Assembly: GCA_014860565.1 (NCBI GenBank)
Contig: JACZJN010000220.1
Location: forward strand, 1 to 64,000
Origin: Bacteroidota bacterium
GTDB taxonomy: Bacteria > Bacteroidota > Ignavibacteria > SZUA-365
Reading direction: 5' to 3'
DNA length: 64,000 nt
A program made the position numbers and the translations under genes. Of the stretch, positions 41,095 to 50,249 are shown piece after piece. The notes beneath the pieces are model-generated. The model worked only from the letters and a program-made list of their open reading frames with translations. It was not told the origin of the DNA and ran no database searches. Position 1 is the first letter of the stretch; each line of letters begins with the position of its first letter.

Positions 41095-41955
41095 TTAGAG
41101 CAGTTCCCGGGTTGCGTTCTCGGGCGCATTGGGATCAAAACGAACGAGCGCGAGTTCCGGCCCGCGATGCGCCGCGCTGTAGCACCAGCATTCTCCCAGT
41201 TGCTCCTTCCAGTTCCCAGTAATCGAGGCGGATTCGTGAATATGTCCATGCAGCGTGATACGCGGCTGCCGCTGCAGAATGAATTTCCGAATCGCGACGC
41301 TGCCGACATGCACGTCGAGCGGTGCGTGATCGATTTTCCTGCCGTCCAACGCGGCACGGTCGAGCGCCGTGTTATAGGGTGGCGCATGAAAAAGCATGAT
41401 CGCACGGGCAAGGTCCGCATCCGCGGTGAGCGCGGCAAGATCATCCTGTATCGTCGCGTAGCGTGTCTCGGAGAGATCGGCAGGCACACTGCGTCGACCT
41501 TCTTCGGGCGAGATGCAGCCCGGCTCCACATAGCGCGAGACATCGTAACGCTCCCAGTCCTTGAGCTGAAAGGGCGACGGCGGCACGTAGCTGTAGCCGT
41601 ACACGGGATGTTCACCGACAGTATCGCGGCGTCCATGCAGATAGGTCCATAGCGCGGTATGTTCGACACCGAGCAGCGCTGATTCGACGCGCCTCGGATC
41701 GTCGTTGCCGAGGATGAGAAACACGCGTGGATATTCGTCCCCGAGTTCTTCCTGCAGGCTGCGCAACTGTGCCGCAAGGTAATCCTCGATGAAATCAGTC
41801 ACGACGGGGAATTGCGATGCAGTGGCGCGATGCGCTCCGGGGAGGAGGTCACCACCGAGGAGCACCGCATCGGGCCGTTCGCGGCCGATCGCGGCAAAGA
41901 GTTGTTCGTAACGGTGCTGATGTCCGTGGAGATCTGAAACGAAAAAGCAGAGCAT
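41095..41955 (-). CDS. Calcineurin-like metallophosphoesterase
   Basis: The 286-residue cytoplasmic protein has the metallophosphoesterase motifs SDLHGH at residue 7, GGDLLPG, LGNDDPR and the C-terminal LHGHIHES, with a further histidine in FHAPPYN. These residues bind two metal ions. The substrate cannot be predicted; relatives hydrolyse phosphodiesters or phosphoproteins. It follows the outer-membrane barrel gene by nine bases, so the two are co-transcribed. Confidence 0.88.
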   Translation of the reverse strand: MLCFFVSDLHGHQHRYEQLFAAIGRERPDAVLLGGDLLPGAHRATASQFPVVTDFIEDYLAAQLRSLQEELGDEYPRVFLILGNDDPRRVESALLGVEHTALWTYLHGRRDTVGEHPVYGYSYVPPSPFQLKDWERYDVSRYVEPGCISPEEGRRSVPADLSETRYATIQDDLAALTADADLARAIMLFHAPPYNTALDRAALDGRKIDHAPLDVHVGSVAIRKFILQRQPRITLHGHIHESASITGNWKEQLGECWCYSAAHRGPELALVRFDPNAPENATRELL

Positions 41956-41964
41956 GAGAAACGG

Positions 41965-42591
41965 TTACCGCCGGGGAGTGATGTAGTAATGCATGGAGAG
42001 TACGGCGAATGAATAGCCATCCTTGTCGTCGCCGCGCACGATGAGGTCCCACTTGTCTGTGTTCGTGTATGTCACACCGAACAGCGCGCGCACGCCCAAC
42101 CGTCCCCACGACACGACCTCGACACCGGCCGCGCCCGAAAATGTGAGGTATTTCAACGATGAGGATTCGAAAGTGTTGCGTCCCTCGCGGAGTTCCGGAT
42201 CGATGATGACTCCTCCGCCCCGCAGCTGTACGATCGGGAAAACGCTGCCACGCAGGGTTGGGATGCGCAGCTCGAGCACCACGCCGCCGCCCACAAAGCG
42301 TGTGTTCGATTCCATGTCATCCGCCGTCGACCGCATGAAGCCCCCGCCGCCGTAGAGGCCGAACGCGAAATTTTTGTGCGCGATGAAAGCGAGTTCGAGA
42401 TTTGCTATCGGACGAAAGTGGTAATTCCTGGACTCCTTTGTCAGATCGCTCCCCAGCACTCCTACGCCTGCTTCGAGTCCGATACGCCAGGAGCGGACGC
42501 GGGGAGCATACGGATAGCCTCGCAGCTGTGCCTCGGCCGGTGAAACGAGGAGAATGGCAAGGAGGCAGGCAAGAAAGACAAAGCGTTTCAT
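41965..42591 (-). CDS. Small outer-membrane beta-barrel protein
   Basis: The 208-residue product has a signal peptide (MKRFVFLACLLAILLVSPAEA) and alternating amphipathic strands with aromatic girdles. Segments include RSWRIGLEAGVGVLGSDL, IANLELAFIAHKNFAFGLYGGGG and FGVTYTNTDKWD, and it ends YSFAVLSMHYYITPRR. This is the general pattern of eight-stranded outer-membrane proteins. No named family is recognised. It is the first gene of a pair with the metallophosphoesterase. Confidence 0.8.
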   Translation of the reverse strand: MKRFVFLACLLAILLVSPAEAQLRGYPYAPRVRSWRIGLEAGVGVLGSDLTKESRNYHFRPIANLELAFIAHKNFAFGLYGGGGFMRSTADDMESNTRFVGGGVVLELRIPTLRGSVFPIVQLRGGGVIIDPELREGRNTFESSSLKYLTFSGAAGVEVVSWGRLGVRALFGVTYTNTDKWDLIVRGDDKDGYSFAVLSMHYYITPRR

Positions 42592-42702
42592 GAAAAACTC
42601 TTAGATTGGAGGCGAAGGATATGCACAGCGGTTGCGGGCTCGAGCAGCTTTGGAATGCGCATGACTGTGCCGCTAGTATAAGAAAAATACGACAGGACCG
42701 CA

Positions 42703-43368
42703 ATGAACCCTCCCACACACTTTAAAACGGACAGCCCCAGGAAGGCGCGCGCACGTATGAAGCGCATCCTCATTGCCCTGCGAACACGATTCCCCGCTCC
42801 CGAATGCGCACTTCTCCACGAGAATCCGTTTCAACTACTGATTGCGACGATTCTCTCGGCACAATGCACGGACGAGCGTGTCAACATGGTGACGCCGCAA
42901 CTCTTCGCAAAATATCCCACGGCGGAACTCATGGCCGCAGCCCCGGTGGAAATCATTGCAGATATCATACGCAGCACCGGTTTCTTCCAGAACAAATCGA
43001 AAAACATCAAGGCATGCTGCATCTCGCTTGTCGAACACCACGGCGGAAGCGTTCCGCGTACGATGGAAGAATTGACGGCTCTCCCCGGTGTCGGAAGAAA
43101 AACAGCGAACGTGGTGCTGGGCAATGCCTTTGGAGTGCCGGGCTTCCCTGTTGACACCCACGTGCGGCGCATCGCCAATCTGCTCGAATTCACGGATTCC
43201 GAAAATCCGGAGATTATTGAAAAGCATCTCTGTGCCATCACGCCGGAGGCGGAGTGGACAGAAGCGAGCCATCTGTTCATCCTGCATGGCCGCGCCACCT
43301 GCATCGCCCGCCGTCCCCGCTGCACAGAATGCATCATCCTCCGCGACTGCCCCAGCGCCCAGAGGTAG
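42703..43368 (+). CDS. nth: Endonuclease III
   Basis: The 221-residue base-excision-repair glycosylase/lyase removes oxidised pyrimidines. The helix-hairpin-helix with the catalytic lysine is LPGVGRKTANVVLGNAFG; the catalytic aspartate is in VDTHVRRIANLL; the [4Fe-4S] ligands are spaced C-x6-C-x2-C-x5-C in CIARRPRCTECIILRDC. The first 12 residues extend beyond the usual start; an internal ATG (MKRILIAL) is possible. It is convergent with the M20 peptidase gene, with a long hairpin repeat between them. Confidence 0.96.
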   Translation: MNPPTHFKTDSPRKARARMKRILIALRTRFPAPECALLHENPFQLLIATILSAQCTDERVNMVTPQLFAKYPTAELMAAAPVEIIADIIRSTGFFQNKSKNIKACCISLVEHHGGSVPRTMEELTALPGVGRKTANVVLGNAFGVPGFPVDTHVRRIANLLEFTDSENPEIIEKHLCAITPEAEWTEASHLFILHGRATCIARRPRCTECIILRDCPSAQR

Positions 43369-43374
43369 ATACCT

Positions 43375-43475
43375 GAACACAAAGACACAAAGACACAACA
43401 ACGAAAAAGGCAGCTCACAGCCGCCCTTTCCGTTGTTGTGTCTTCGTGTCTTCGTGTCTTCGTGACTTCGTGTCT
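43375..43475. repeat. Octamer tandem repeat forming a long hairpin between convergent genes
   Basis: The left arm has two ACACAAAG units and ACACAACA (43377-43400), then ACGAAAAAGGC. The right arm (about 43420-43475) has CGTTGTTGTG and then GTGTCTTC repeated with 8-bp period. The arms are complementary over about 35 bases with a few mismatches. The hairpin sits exactly between the stops of nth (43368) and the M20 peptidase (43491), so it may act as a terminator for both. Confidence 0.82.
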
Positions 43476-43490
43476 GAATGTCACCTATCG

Positions 43491-44567
43491 TTATTCCGCG
43501 GAGAGGCGGAGGAGTTCGACGATCATAACCAGCGCTTTTTCCATGTCGGCGACGTAAATGTGCTCGTCCGTCGAATGTTCGAGCCGTGCGCCAATGCCTA
43601 CCACCGCCATTTCGATACCCATGTTGTTGTAGATCGACGCATCGGTAAACCCGGTGATGAACGTCGTGGTCGCGTCCACCCCTGCGATCTTGAGCGCCTT
43701 GACCGCGGTGAGCACCGTCCAGGAATCCGCCGGAATATCCACGGCTTTACAGAGATTGTTCACGATGATTTCCACAGAGGCGCCGTTGCTCTCGACTTCG
43801 CGGCGGATGATGTCCTCCATCTCGTCGGCGAGTAACGCGGCCTTGTCGTGCACAAGACTGCGGCATTCAGCCAGAAAACGCGCGCTGTCGGGAACGCCGT
43901 TGCGTATGATGCCGCCTTCGATCACGCCGACGTTGGCCGTGGTTTCATGATCGAGCCGTCCGAGTCGCAGCGCTGCGATGGCGCGCGCGGCCGCCTGAAT
44001 CGCGTTGATGCCTTTTTCCGGCTCCATGCCCGCATGCGCGGCGCGTCCGGTGATGGCGACGTCGATGGCGAAATAGGATGGTCCGCCGATCACGATGGTA
44101 TCGAGCGTGTCGTTGTCCAGAAGAAAGCCGCGCTTCGCCGTCAGAAGGCTGTAATCCAGGTTTTTCACACCCAGGAGTCCGATTTCCTCCTGGCGGCTGA
44201 TCGCAACCTCGACCGGCGGACGCACGTCCGCGATGCGGAGGGCTTCGAGCATTTCAGCGATGCCGGCCTTGTCGTCGGCAGCGAGGATGGTATTCCCGGC
44301 GGAACGGATCACGCCGTCGGCAAGGACAGGTTCGATGCCGACGCCCGGCTTCACCGTATCGGCATGGCAGGAAAGCAGAATCGGCGTCTTCCCCTCACAC
44401 CCTTTTGCCGGCAGTTTCGCGACCAGATTGCCGTAGGCATCGATCAGCGCCGTGGCGCCCAGCGCTTCGAACTCCGTTTTCAGATATGCGATCATTTCTG
44501 CTTCATTCCCTGATTCGCTGGGAATGCGCACCATTTCCATGAACTGCTGGATCATTCGGTCTGTCAT
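43491..44567 (-). CDS. M20-family zinc peptidase (PepT-like)
   Basis: The 358-residue cytoplasmic peptidase shows LSCHADTV (first metal histidine), ILAADDKAGIAEML (bridging aspartate), SRQEEIGLLGVKN (general-base glutamate) and a dimerisation domain (AGMEPEKGINAI). The C-terminal LEHSTDEHIYVADM carries the last histidine. This pattern is close to tripeptide aminopeptidase PepT-like enzymes of the M20 family. The ATG at 44567 has GAGG upstream; the track start adds 25 unlikely residues. The lipoprotein gene precedes it by 85 bp. Confidence 0.87.
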   Translation of the reverse strand: MTDRMIQQFMEMVRIPSESGNEAEMIAYLKTEFEALGATALIDAYGNLVAKLPAKGCEGKTPILLSCHADTVKPGVGIEPVLADGVIRSAGNTILAADDKAGIAEMLEALRIADVRPPVEVAISRQEEIGLLGVKNLDYSLLTAKRGFLLDNDTLDTIVIGGPSYFAIDVAITGRAAHAGMEPEKGINAIQAAARAIAALRLGRLDHETTANVGVIEGGIIRNGVPDSARFLAECRSLVHDKAALLADEMEDIIRREVESNGASVEIIVNNLCKAVDIPADSWTVLTAVKALKIAGVDATTTFITGFTDASIYNNMGIEMAVVGIGARLEHSTDEHIYVADMEKALVMIVELLRLSAE

Positions 44568-44652
44568 GCGTTCTTTCCTCAATTGATTCGAACTGCTTCC
44601 TGCGCGCACCACATGCTTCGGACCGGCGCTGTCAGGATGCATTCGCGGGTAC

Positions 44653-45528
44653 TTATTTGAATTTCACGGTGACGGCTTCCTCGGTTTCGACGCGGAGCCC
44701 GGGAATGGACTTGAGCAATTCCTTGGCTGCTTTCGGATCCATCGACTCGGTTTTCTGAAGCTGTTTGAGCATCTCGGGATCATCGATCAGTCGGTTGAAA
44801 TCGATATCCATGATGGTGACCGTCGAACCATCGACGTAGGCCGCATTGGTCTCGGTGATGCTGCCGTCGACGGCTACCTGCACGACGATTTTCATGTCGC
44901 GGAGAAATTCCCTCATCTGCTCGAACAGTTCGTCGCCGCCTTCCTGGTCCGCGTCAGAGCCCGGCTGTCCGTCTTCCAGTTCCCCTGTTTCCGTGCCATC
45001 GGCCGACTCACCGGGAGTCCCCGACGGAGTGCGGATGACGAGCGTCGCAGGATTTCCGCGCGTAAAGGAAAACATCACCTTCTCGCCTTCATCGCTCGTC
45101 CCCTCACCTTCCTCGCCTCCGAGATTCGGTACCGATGCGCCGGGATTCTGATCGACAGTGACGGTGGTGATATCATCGAATTCGAAGACAGCCGTATATC
45201 CTATAAACTGGTCATCGTCGATCCGCTCATGCGAGACGTAGCGCACGCCCGCACCCAGTTTGGCGGCCTGTTCGCGAATTTCCTCGTCCTTGAACGGCTC
45301 CATCAATTCCGTGCTCTGCTCGACCTCCGCGCCGCTCTCATCCGCCGACGCCTGCATCTGCTCGGCCATTTCCTTGAATGGTTCGAGGGCGTGCCGGTTC
45401 ATTTTCACCAGTTCGCGAATCGTGCCGCTGCCGTCTTTTTTCACGGATACAAGCACCTGCGATTCAATGCAGCCGCCAAGCGTGAACGCGGCAGCGATGA
45501 CGATGAGAACGAATATTCTGGACTTCAT
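44653..45528 (-). CDS. Lipoprotein, LppM-like beta-rich domain
   Basis: The 291-residue product begins MKSRIFVLIVIAAAFTLGGC, a lipoprotein signal with lipobox LGGC. It continues SQVLVSVKKDGSGTIRELVKMN, which resembles the LppM/DUF3153 pattern by eye. The middle (residues about 150-210) is acidic, low-complexity linker (GEEGEGTSDEGEK and ESADGTETGELEDGQPGSD). The C-terminus is helical (MLKQLQKTESMDPKAAKELLKS). The function is unknown. GGAG precedes the start. Confidence 0.78.
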   Translation of the reverse strand: MKSRIFVLIVIAAAFTLGGCIESQVLVSVKKDGSGTIRELVKMNRHALEPFKEMAEQMQASADESGAEVEQSTELMEPFKDEEIREQAAKLGAGVRYVSHERIDDDQFIGYTAVFEFDDITTVTVDQNPGASVPNLGGEEGEGTSDEGEKVMFSFTRGNPATLVIRTPSGTPGESADGTETGELEDGQPGSDADQEGGDELFEQMREFLRDMKIVVQVAVDGSITETNAAYVDGSTVTIMDIDFNRLIDDPEMLKQLQKTESMDPKAAKELLKSIPGLRVETEEAVTVKFK

Positions 45529-45617
45529 ATATGCTCCGATAATGAATCGTGACGATTCCATAAAGTACGAAATTACCTCCGAGCATGGAACGATCCCGAG
45601 GCAAGAGTTTATTTCCG

Positions 45618-47351
45618 TCAGTGGGTCGAATCTTCCGCGTTCACGAGAAAGCGCTTGATCTTCTGCGTGGTGGTCTTCTCGAATTCTGTTTCCTTGATCT
45701 GCACGCCGCGGATCTGCTTATGCACCGGGAGATGCCGGTTGATCTTGTTGATTTCTTCCTGCAGCAGCGCACGCACCATTTCGGGAGAGACATCCATGCC
45801 ATGGGCCTTTCCGTGATCGTACACGGCATTGGCATCGGGGACGATCAGCACAGCGATGATCTCGTCGTCTTTCGACGAACGGTCGCCATACACCACCGAT
45901 TCGAGCACGAAGGGACTCTTGTTGACATGCTCTTCTATTTCCTCGGGAAACACATTTTCGCCGTTGCGCGCGATGATCACGTTTTTCTTTCGTCCATTGA
46001 TATGAAGGAAGCCGTGTTCGTCGATGGAACCCACATCCCCCGTATGGAACCAGCCGTCGCGAAGCACATCTCGCGTTGCCTTTTCATTGTTGTAGTATCC
46101 GAGCATGACGTTTGGCCCCGACGCCACGATCTCTCCCCTGCCCTCGTGATCCGGATCGTCGATGCGCAGGTTCACGCCCGGCAACGCGAGACCCGCGGCT
46201 TCGTCGCGGAACTTGCGCAGCCGGTTGAGCGCAAGAATGGGCGCGGTTTCAGTCAGGCCATAGCCCTGGATGAAATGGAATCCGAGCGCACGGAATCCAC
46301 GCGCGACTTCGGGATCGGGAGCGGCGCCCCCCACGATGAGGATTCTGATCGCACCTCCGAAACGCTCGTGCACGTCCTTGAACACCTTGCGCCGGACGCC
46401 TTCGACCCCCACGCCTTCCAGCATGGTGATCAGCGCCATCAGTGGCTTCAGCACCGCCGCGGCGATCTTCTTTTCCGCGATCGCCTGCGTGATGCGGCGA
46501 TACATCTTGTCGAAGAGCAGCGGCACCCCAAGGATAATCGTCGGCCGCACGGCGAGCATGTCATCGGCGACCGATTTGAGCGAACGCGCATAATAGACGG
46601 AGGCTCCGGCGACCAGCGGACAGAGGAAGCCGCAGGTACACTCGTACGTGTGGTGCATCGGGAGCACCGAAAGGAAGCGGTCGGACGGGAGAATCTCCAC
46701 CATCTGCAGCATGCCGCGAAGATTGGCGCAGACGTTTTCCTGCGAAATCATCACGCCCTTGGCGGTTCCCATCGAACCCGATGTGAACACGATCACCGAC
46801 ATGGCGCGCGGGTCTAAGGGCGGGAAAGGATTCTGTGCACTGCTGATCGACTCATTCTCGATCATTTCACGCATGCTGTGCAATTCACCGCGCCTCGCCG
46901 GCAGATCCATGTCCACCAGGAACTCGAGCCGACGCACCGTGAGAAGAAAACCCTCGAACATATCGCGGAAGTTTTCCGAGAACACGGCCGCACGCGCCTC
47001 GGAGGCGTGCAGGATGGTCAGGATTTCATTGTCCTTGAGATTCTTGTCGATGGGCACGACGACGAAGTTGTAGCAAGCGGCAGCCAGGTAGGCGATGCCC
47101 CACTGCACGCGATTCTCTGAAATGACCGCGACATGATCGCGCTCTTGCAGTCCCATTCGACGCAGCGCATCTCCGAAGCGCTGAACATGCTGCGCCAGCT
47201 GTACGAAGGTAACCTGCTGCATGGGTGTCGAATTCAGATCCACCAGCGCAAGTGAATCGGGATGTTCGCGTCCTCCGCGCAGGAGCAGGTCCTGCAGCGT
47301 CTTCATCTCCGGCACATCATACAGAGGGTATTCTTCCAGAGGAGTCTTCAT
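45618..47351 (-). CDS. Long-chain acyl-CoA ligase (AMP-binding family)
   Basis: The 577-residue adenylate-forming enzyme activates fatty acids to acyl-CoA. Motifs are VFTSGSMGTAKGVMISQEN (P-loop, about residue 210), HHTYECTCGFLCPL, GYGLTETAPILALNRL, GWFHTGDVGSIDEHGFL and GRKKNVIIARNGENVFPEEIE, which contains the C-terminal hinge. The catalytic lysine would be near the C-terminus in TTTQKIKRFLV. It belongs to the FadD/long-chain group, but chain-length specificity is not clear. It may supply fatty acids together with the acyl-CoA dehydrogenase elsewhere in the window. Confidence 0.92.
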   Translation of the reverse strand: MKTPLEEYPLYDVPEMKTLQDLLLRGGREHPDSLALVDLNSTPMQQVTFVQLAQHVQRFGDALRRMGLQERDHVAVISENRVQWGIAYLAAACYNFVVVPIDKNLKDNEILTILHASEARAAVFSENFRDMFEGFLLTVRRLEFLVDMDLPARRGELHSMREMIENESISSAQNPFPPLDPRAMSVIVFTSGSMGTAKGVMISQENVCANLRGMLQMVEILPSDRFLSVLPMHHTYECTCGFLCPLVAGASVYYARSLKSVADDMLAVRPTIILGVPLLFDKMYRRITQAIAEKKIAAAVLKPLMALITMLEGVGVEGVRRKVFKDVHERFGGAIRILIVGGAAPDPEVARGFRALGFHFIQGYGLTETAPILALNRLRKFRDEAAGLALPGVNLRIDDPDHEGRGEIVASGPNVMLGYYNNEKATRDVLRDGWFHTGDVGSIDEHGFLHINGRKKNVIIARNGENVFPEEIEEHVNKSPFVLESVVYGDRSSKDDEIIAVLIVPDANAVYDHGKAHGMDVSPEMVRALLQEEINKINRHLPVHKQIRGVQIKETEFEKTTTQKIKRFLVNAEDSTH

Positions 47352-47468
47352 TGCATTCTCTCCGTGCTGAATTCCGTGAACCAGATCATTTACTCGTGAA
47401 TCGGATAATACGAATTTACGGCCGGAAAGTCATCGGCCGGGTGCGTCCGGTCGCCACGCTCCACCGCC

Positions 47469-48284
47469 TCAGAGGAAAAGGAGCAGGGAAATCGCCATGA
47501 CACCCATGCCCGCGATCAGACCATAAATTGCCAGATGATGTTCTCCGTATTCCTGGGCGCCGGGCAGAAGTTCGTCAAGTGAAATAAACACCATGATACC
47601 GGCGACGGAGGCGAAGACGATGCCGAAGATGATATCGCTGAAAAACTGCATAAGGATGAAATACCCGATCACTGCACCGACCGGTTCGGCAAGGCCCGAC
47701 GCAAAGGACAGGAGAAAGGCTTTTTTTCGGTTATTCGTCGCGTAGTAGATGGGGATGGAAACGGCGATGCCCTCGGGAATATTGTGGATGGCGATCGCCA
47801 CGGCGATGGGGATGCCGAGCATGGGATCCTGCACGGCGGAGAGAAAAGTCGCCAGTCCTTCGGGGAAATTGTGGATGGCGATGGCAATGGCCGAAAACAA
47901 CCCCGTGCGGTACAGTCCGCTCATGTCCTTGGCGCTCCCGTTCTTCGCCGGAATTTCCTCCACCATGCGCATTTCATGCGGGTTCTCTCCAGATGGAACA
48001 AGCTTGTCGATGATCGCGATGAGCGCGATGCCGCCGAAAAAGCCCGCGACGGTCGTCCAGCTCCCACCCACAGGGCCGAGCGCCACCGTGAGGGAATCAC
48101 GCGCCTTGGCAAAGATTTCCACCATGGAGACGTAGATCATCACGCCGGCGGAGAAGCCCATCGATATGGAGAGGAATTTCGTATTGGTGCGGTTGGCGAA
48201 AAACGCGAGCGCGCTGCCGATACCGGTCGAAAGGCCGGCGAAAAGCGTCAGCCCGAAGGCGAAAAGAATGTGCGGATTATCCAT
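47469..48284 (-). CDS. zupT: ZIP-family zinc importer
   Basis: The 271-residue inner-membrane protein has eight hydrophobic segments and the two metal-binding helices of Zup[15 protein letters not shown] and [14 protein letters not shown]. It imports Zn2+ and possibly other divalent metals. Its start (48284) overlaps the last 8 bases of the upstream CDF exporter gene, so the two proteins are translationally coupled. The pair would move zinc in opposite directions across the inner membrane. Confidence 0.93.
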   Translation of the reverse strand: MDNPHILFAFGLTLFAGLSTGIGSALAFFANRTNTKFLSISMGFSAGVMIYVSMVEIFAKARDSLTVALGPVGGSWTTVAGFFGGIALIAIIDKLVPSGENPHEMRMVEEIPAKNGSAKDMSGLYRTGLFSAIAIAIHNFPEGLATFLSAVQDPMLGIPIAVAIAIHNIPEGIAVSIPIYYATNNRKKAFLLSFASGLAEPVGAVIGYFILMQFFSDIIFGIVFASVAGIMVFISLDELLPGAQEYGEHHLAIYGLIAGMGVMAISLLLFL

Positions 48285-49263
48285 TGCCCCCGGCTCCGTT
48301 GTTCCACGTACTTCCCATGATGCAGTCTTCGTCCTCGAATTCTATCTCAAGCGTGATGTGTTCGATGTCGTTACCGAGCAGCACATCCCTGGCCTGCTGC
48401 TTGATCGCCGCAACCTCCTGCCTGCTAACGCCGCGGTCGACCACGATATGCGCAGTCACGACGTGATGCGCACCGTCGAGCGACCATACATGCAGATGAT
48501 GCACCGAGTGCACGGCGGGAATGTCGCAGAGGTCCTTTTCCATACGATCGGCATCGATGGTGTCGGGCACGGCCTGCAGAAAGAGCTGGATGGTCTTGTT
48601 GATGTTGACCACCACGTTATAGTACAGGATGTAGGAAGCGATGAGAAGCGAGAGAATCGGGTCGAGAATCGGCAGATACCAGAACTGCATGACGATACTC
48701 ACGATGAGGACGGCGACCCAGCCCAGCACGTCCTCAATCAGGTGCCACGATACAACACGGGCATTCATCGACTTCCCACGACGCAGACGCAGCACGGCAA
48801 TGCCGTTGAGCAGCACTCCGATGATTGCAAACCACATCATTCCCTGGGCATTCGGCTCGGCGGGATTCGCCAGCCTGGGAATGGCCTCGAAGATGATGAA
48901 GACCGATCCGCCGATCAGCACCAGGGCGTTGAGCAGTGCCCCCAGCAGGGAAAAACGACGGGAGCCGTAGGAGAATCGTGATGTGCGCTCGCGCCGGGAG
49001 TAGCGCTCCAGCATCCAGCTGAGTCCGAGCATGAGCGCGTCCCCGAAATCATGCAGGGCATCGGAGAGAATCGCGAGACTGTTTGTCCACAATCCCCCGA
49101 AGATTTCGGCGATCGCGAAAAGCAGGTTCAGCCAGAATGCGAAGCTGATGTCGCCGAGACTGTCATGCACATGGCCATGCGCGTGCCCGTGGCGGTGCAC
49201 ATGCGCCCCGTCTTTCGCGTGCGCATGTTCGTTCGGATCGCTATGTGGATGTTGGTTTCCCAT
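48277..49263 (-). CDS. Cation diffusion facilitator zinc exporter
   Basis: The 328-residue protein has a histidine-rich N-terminus ([21 protein letters not shown]), six membrane segments and a cytoplasmic C-terminal domain (residues about 240-320, [19 protein letters not shown]). The transport-site residues are in [12 protein letters not shown] of helix 2 and HLIEDVLGW of helix 5, as in ZitB/CzcD. It exports Zn2+ or similar cations in exchange for protons. I used the ATG at 49263, just before the histidine cluster; ATG codons 20-30 residues earlier are possible. No good ribosome-binding site is visible, so the start is uncertain. Confidence 0.9.
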   Translation of the reverse strand: MGNQHPHSDPNEHAHAKDGAHVHRHGHAHGHVHDSLGDISFAFWLNLLFAIAEIFGGLWTNSLAILSDALHDFGDALMLGLSWMLERYSRRERTSRFSYGSRRFSLLGALLNALVLIGGSVFIIFEAIPRLANPAEPNAQGMMWFAIIGVLLNGIAVLRLRRGKSMNARVVSWHLIEDVLGWVAVLIVSIVMQFWYLPILDPILSLLIASYILYYNVVVNINKTIQLFLQAVPDTIDADRMEKDLCDIPAVHSVHHLHVWSLDGAHHVVTAHIVVDRGVSRQEVAAIKQQARDVLLGNDIEHITLEIEFEDEDCIMGSTWNNGAGGNG

Positions 49264-49372
49264 GCTGCCGCAGCGCGTTTCCTTCCGGAATTTCTGTATC
49301 GCAATTGGCGAAATGTACGACATCCGCTGTTCGGTCTCAACGGCTGGACGCACTTCCCGCCAAGTCCCGAAG

Positions 49373-50248
49373 CTACCCGATCCCGACGATCATCAACGCA
49401 CCGGCGAGGAGGATGGCAATCGCGACGGCCTTGCGGAGCAGATGGGATTCATTGAAGAGCCGTCCTCCGACCATCGCACCGATGAACACGGAGAGCCTTT
49501 TGACGGCGAGGACAAGCGCGACCGGTGCGACCGCGGTCGCCTCGATCTGTGCGAAGCGGTAGCCGAAGGTGAGGACGGCCACGAGGAGAATCCAACGCCC
49601 GTGGCCATGGGAGGCCGTGCGCAATGTGACGGCGCCGCGGCCTGCGACGAGCGCAAAAAGAATGAAGTAGCCCGCGGTGAAGAGCTGCTGGAAGGCCATC
49701 ATCGGGAGAGGACGCAGTTGTAAGTCGGTGAGCAGCAGCCGATCGAGAACGGAAGTAATGGTGAAGAGCAGCAACGCGGCTGCGATCGGCCAATGGCTGC
49801 GCGAGGTCCAGAATATGCGCAGCGGTGCGAGCGCATCCCCCGCTTTCATTTCGAGTACATATGTCCCTGCCATCAGCAATCCCATTCCGCCCAGCTCCAT
49901 CCCGGACAGCGACTCTCCCAGGAACAGAAAGGCGAAGAGTGCGACGAGTCCGGGCGTGAGTACCATCATAGGCAGCGCGCCGCTGAGTTCGAGATTGCGT
50001 ATGGCCATCATCATGCAGAGAAACGCCAGCGAGCCGAGCAGGTTCTTCGCGCCGAGCACGAGCAATGCTTCTCCGCTCACCGCGCCGAAATCCACGAGCA
50101 GAAACAGCGGCAGAGCAAGCACACCGTTCAGCACCGCCAGCAGCACGGAAAAATCGAGCGCGCGCATTCCGAACAGCGCTTTCTTTTCGGTAATCGAGGC
50201 GGCCGCGGAGAACACCGCCGATGCGAAGGCGAGGAGGAACCAGTTCAT
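49373..50248 (-). CDS. EamA/DMT-family transporter
   Basis: The 291-residue protein has about ten transmembrane segments in two five-helix halves, as in the drug/metabolite transporter family. Typical glycine-rich segments are VLTPGLVALFAFLFLGESLSG and VAPVALVLAVKRLSVFIGAM. The substrate is unknown. The ATG at 50248 overlaps the stop of the TonB receptor gene (TGAAATG), so translation is coupled; the track ORF starts 40 codons too early. Confidence 0.85.
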   Translation of the reverse strand: MNWFLLAFASAVFSAAASITEKKALFGMRALDFSVLLAVLNGVLALPLFLLVDFGAVSGEALLVLGAKNLLGSLAFLCMMMAIRNLELSGALPMMVLTPGLVALFAFLFLGESLSGMELGGMGLLMAGTYVLEMKAGDALAPLRIFWTSRSHWPIAAALLLFTITSVLDRLLLTDLQLRPLPMMAFQQLFTAGYFILFALVAGRGAVTLRTASHGHGRWILLVAVLTFGYRFAQIEATAVAPVALVLAVKRLSVFIGAMVGGRLFNESHLLRKAVAIAILLAGALMIVGIG

Positions 50249-50249
50249 T

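Noticed and set aside
45585-46817. 410-residue plus-strand ORF
   Set aside because: Antisense to the acyl-CoA ligase gene, histidine/arginine-rich shadow without motifs.
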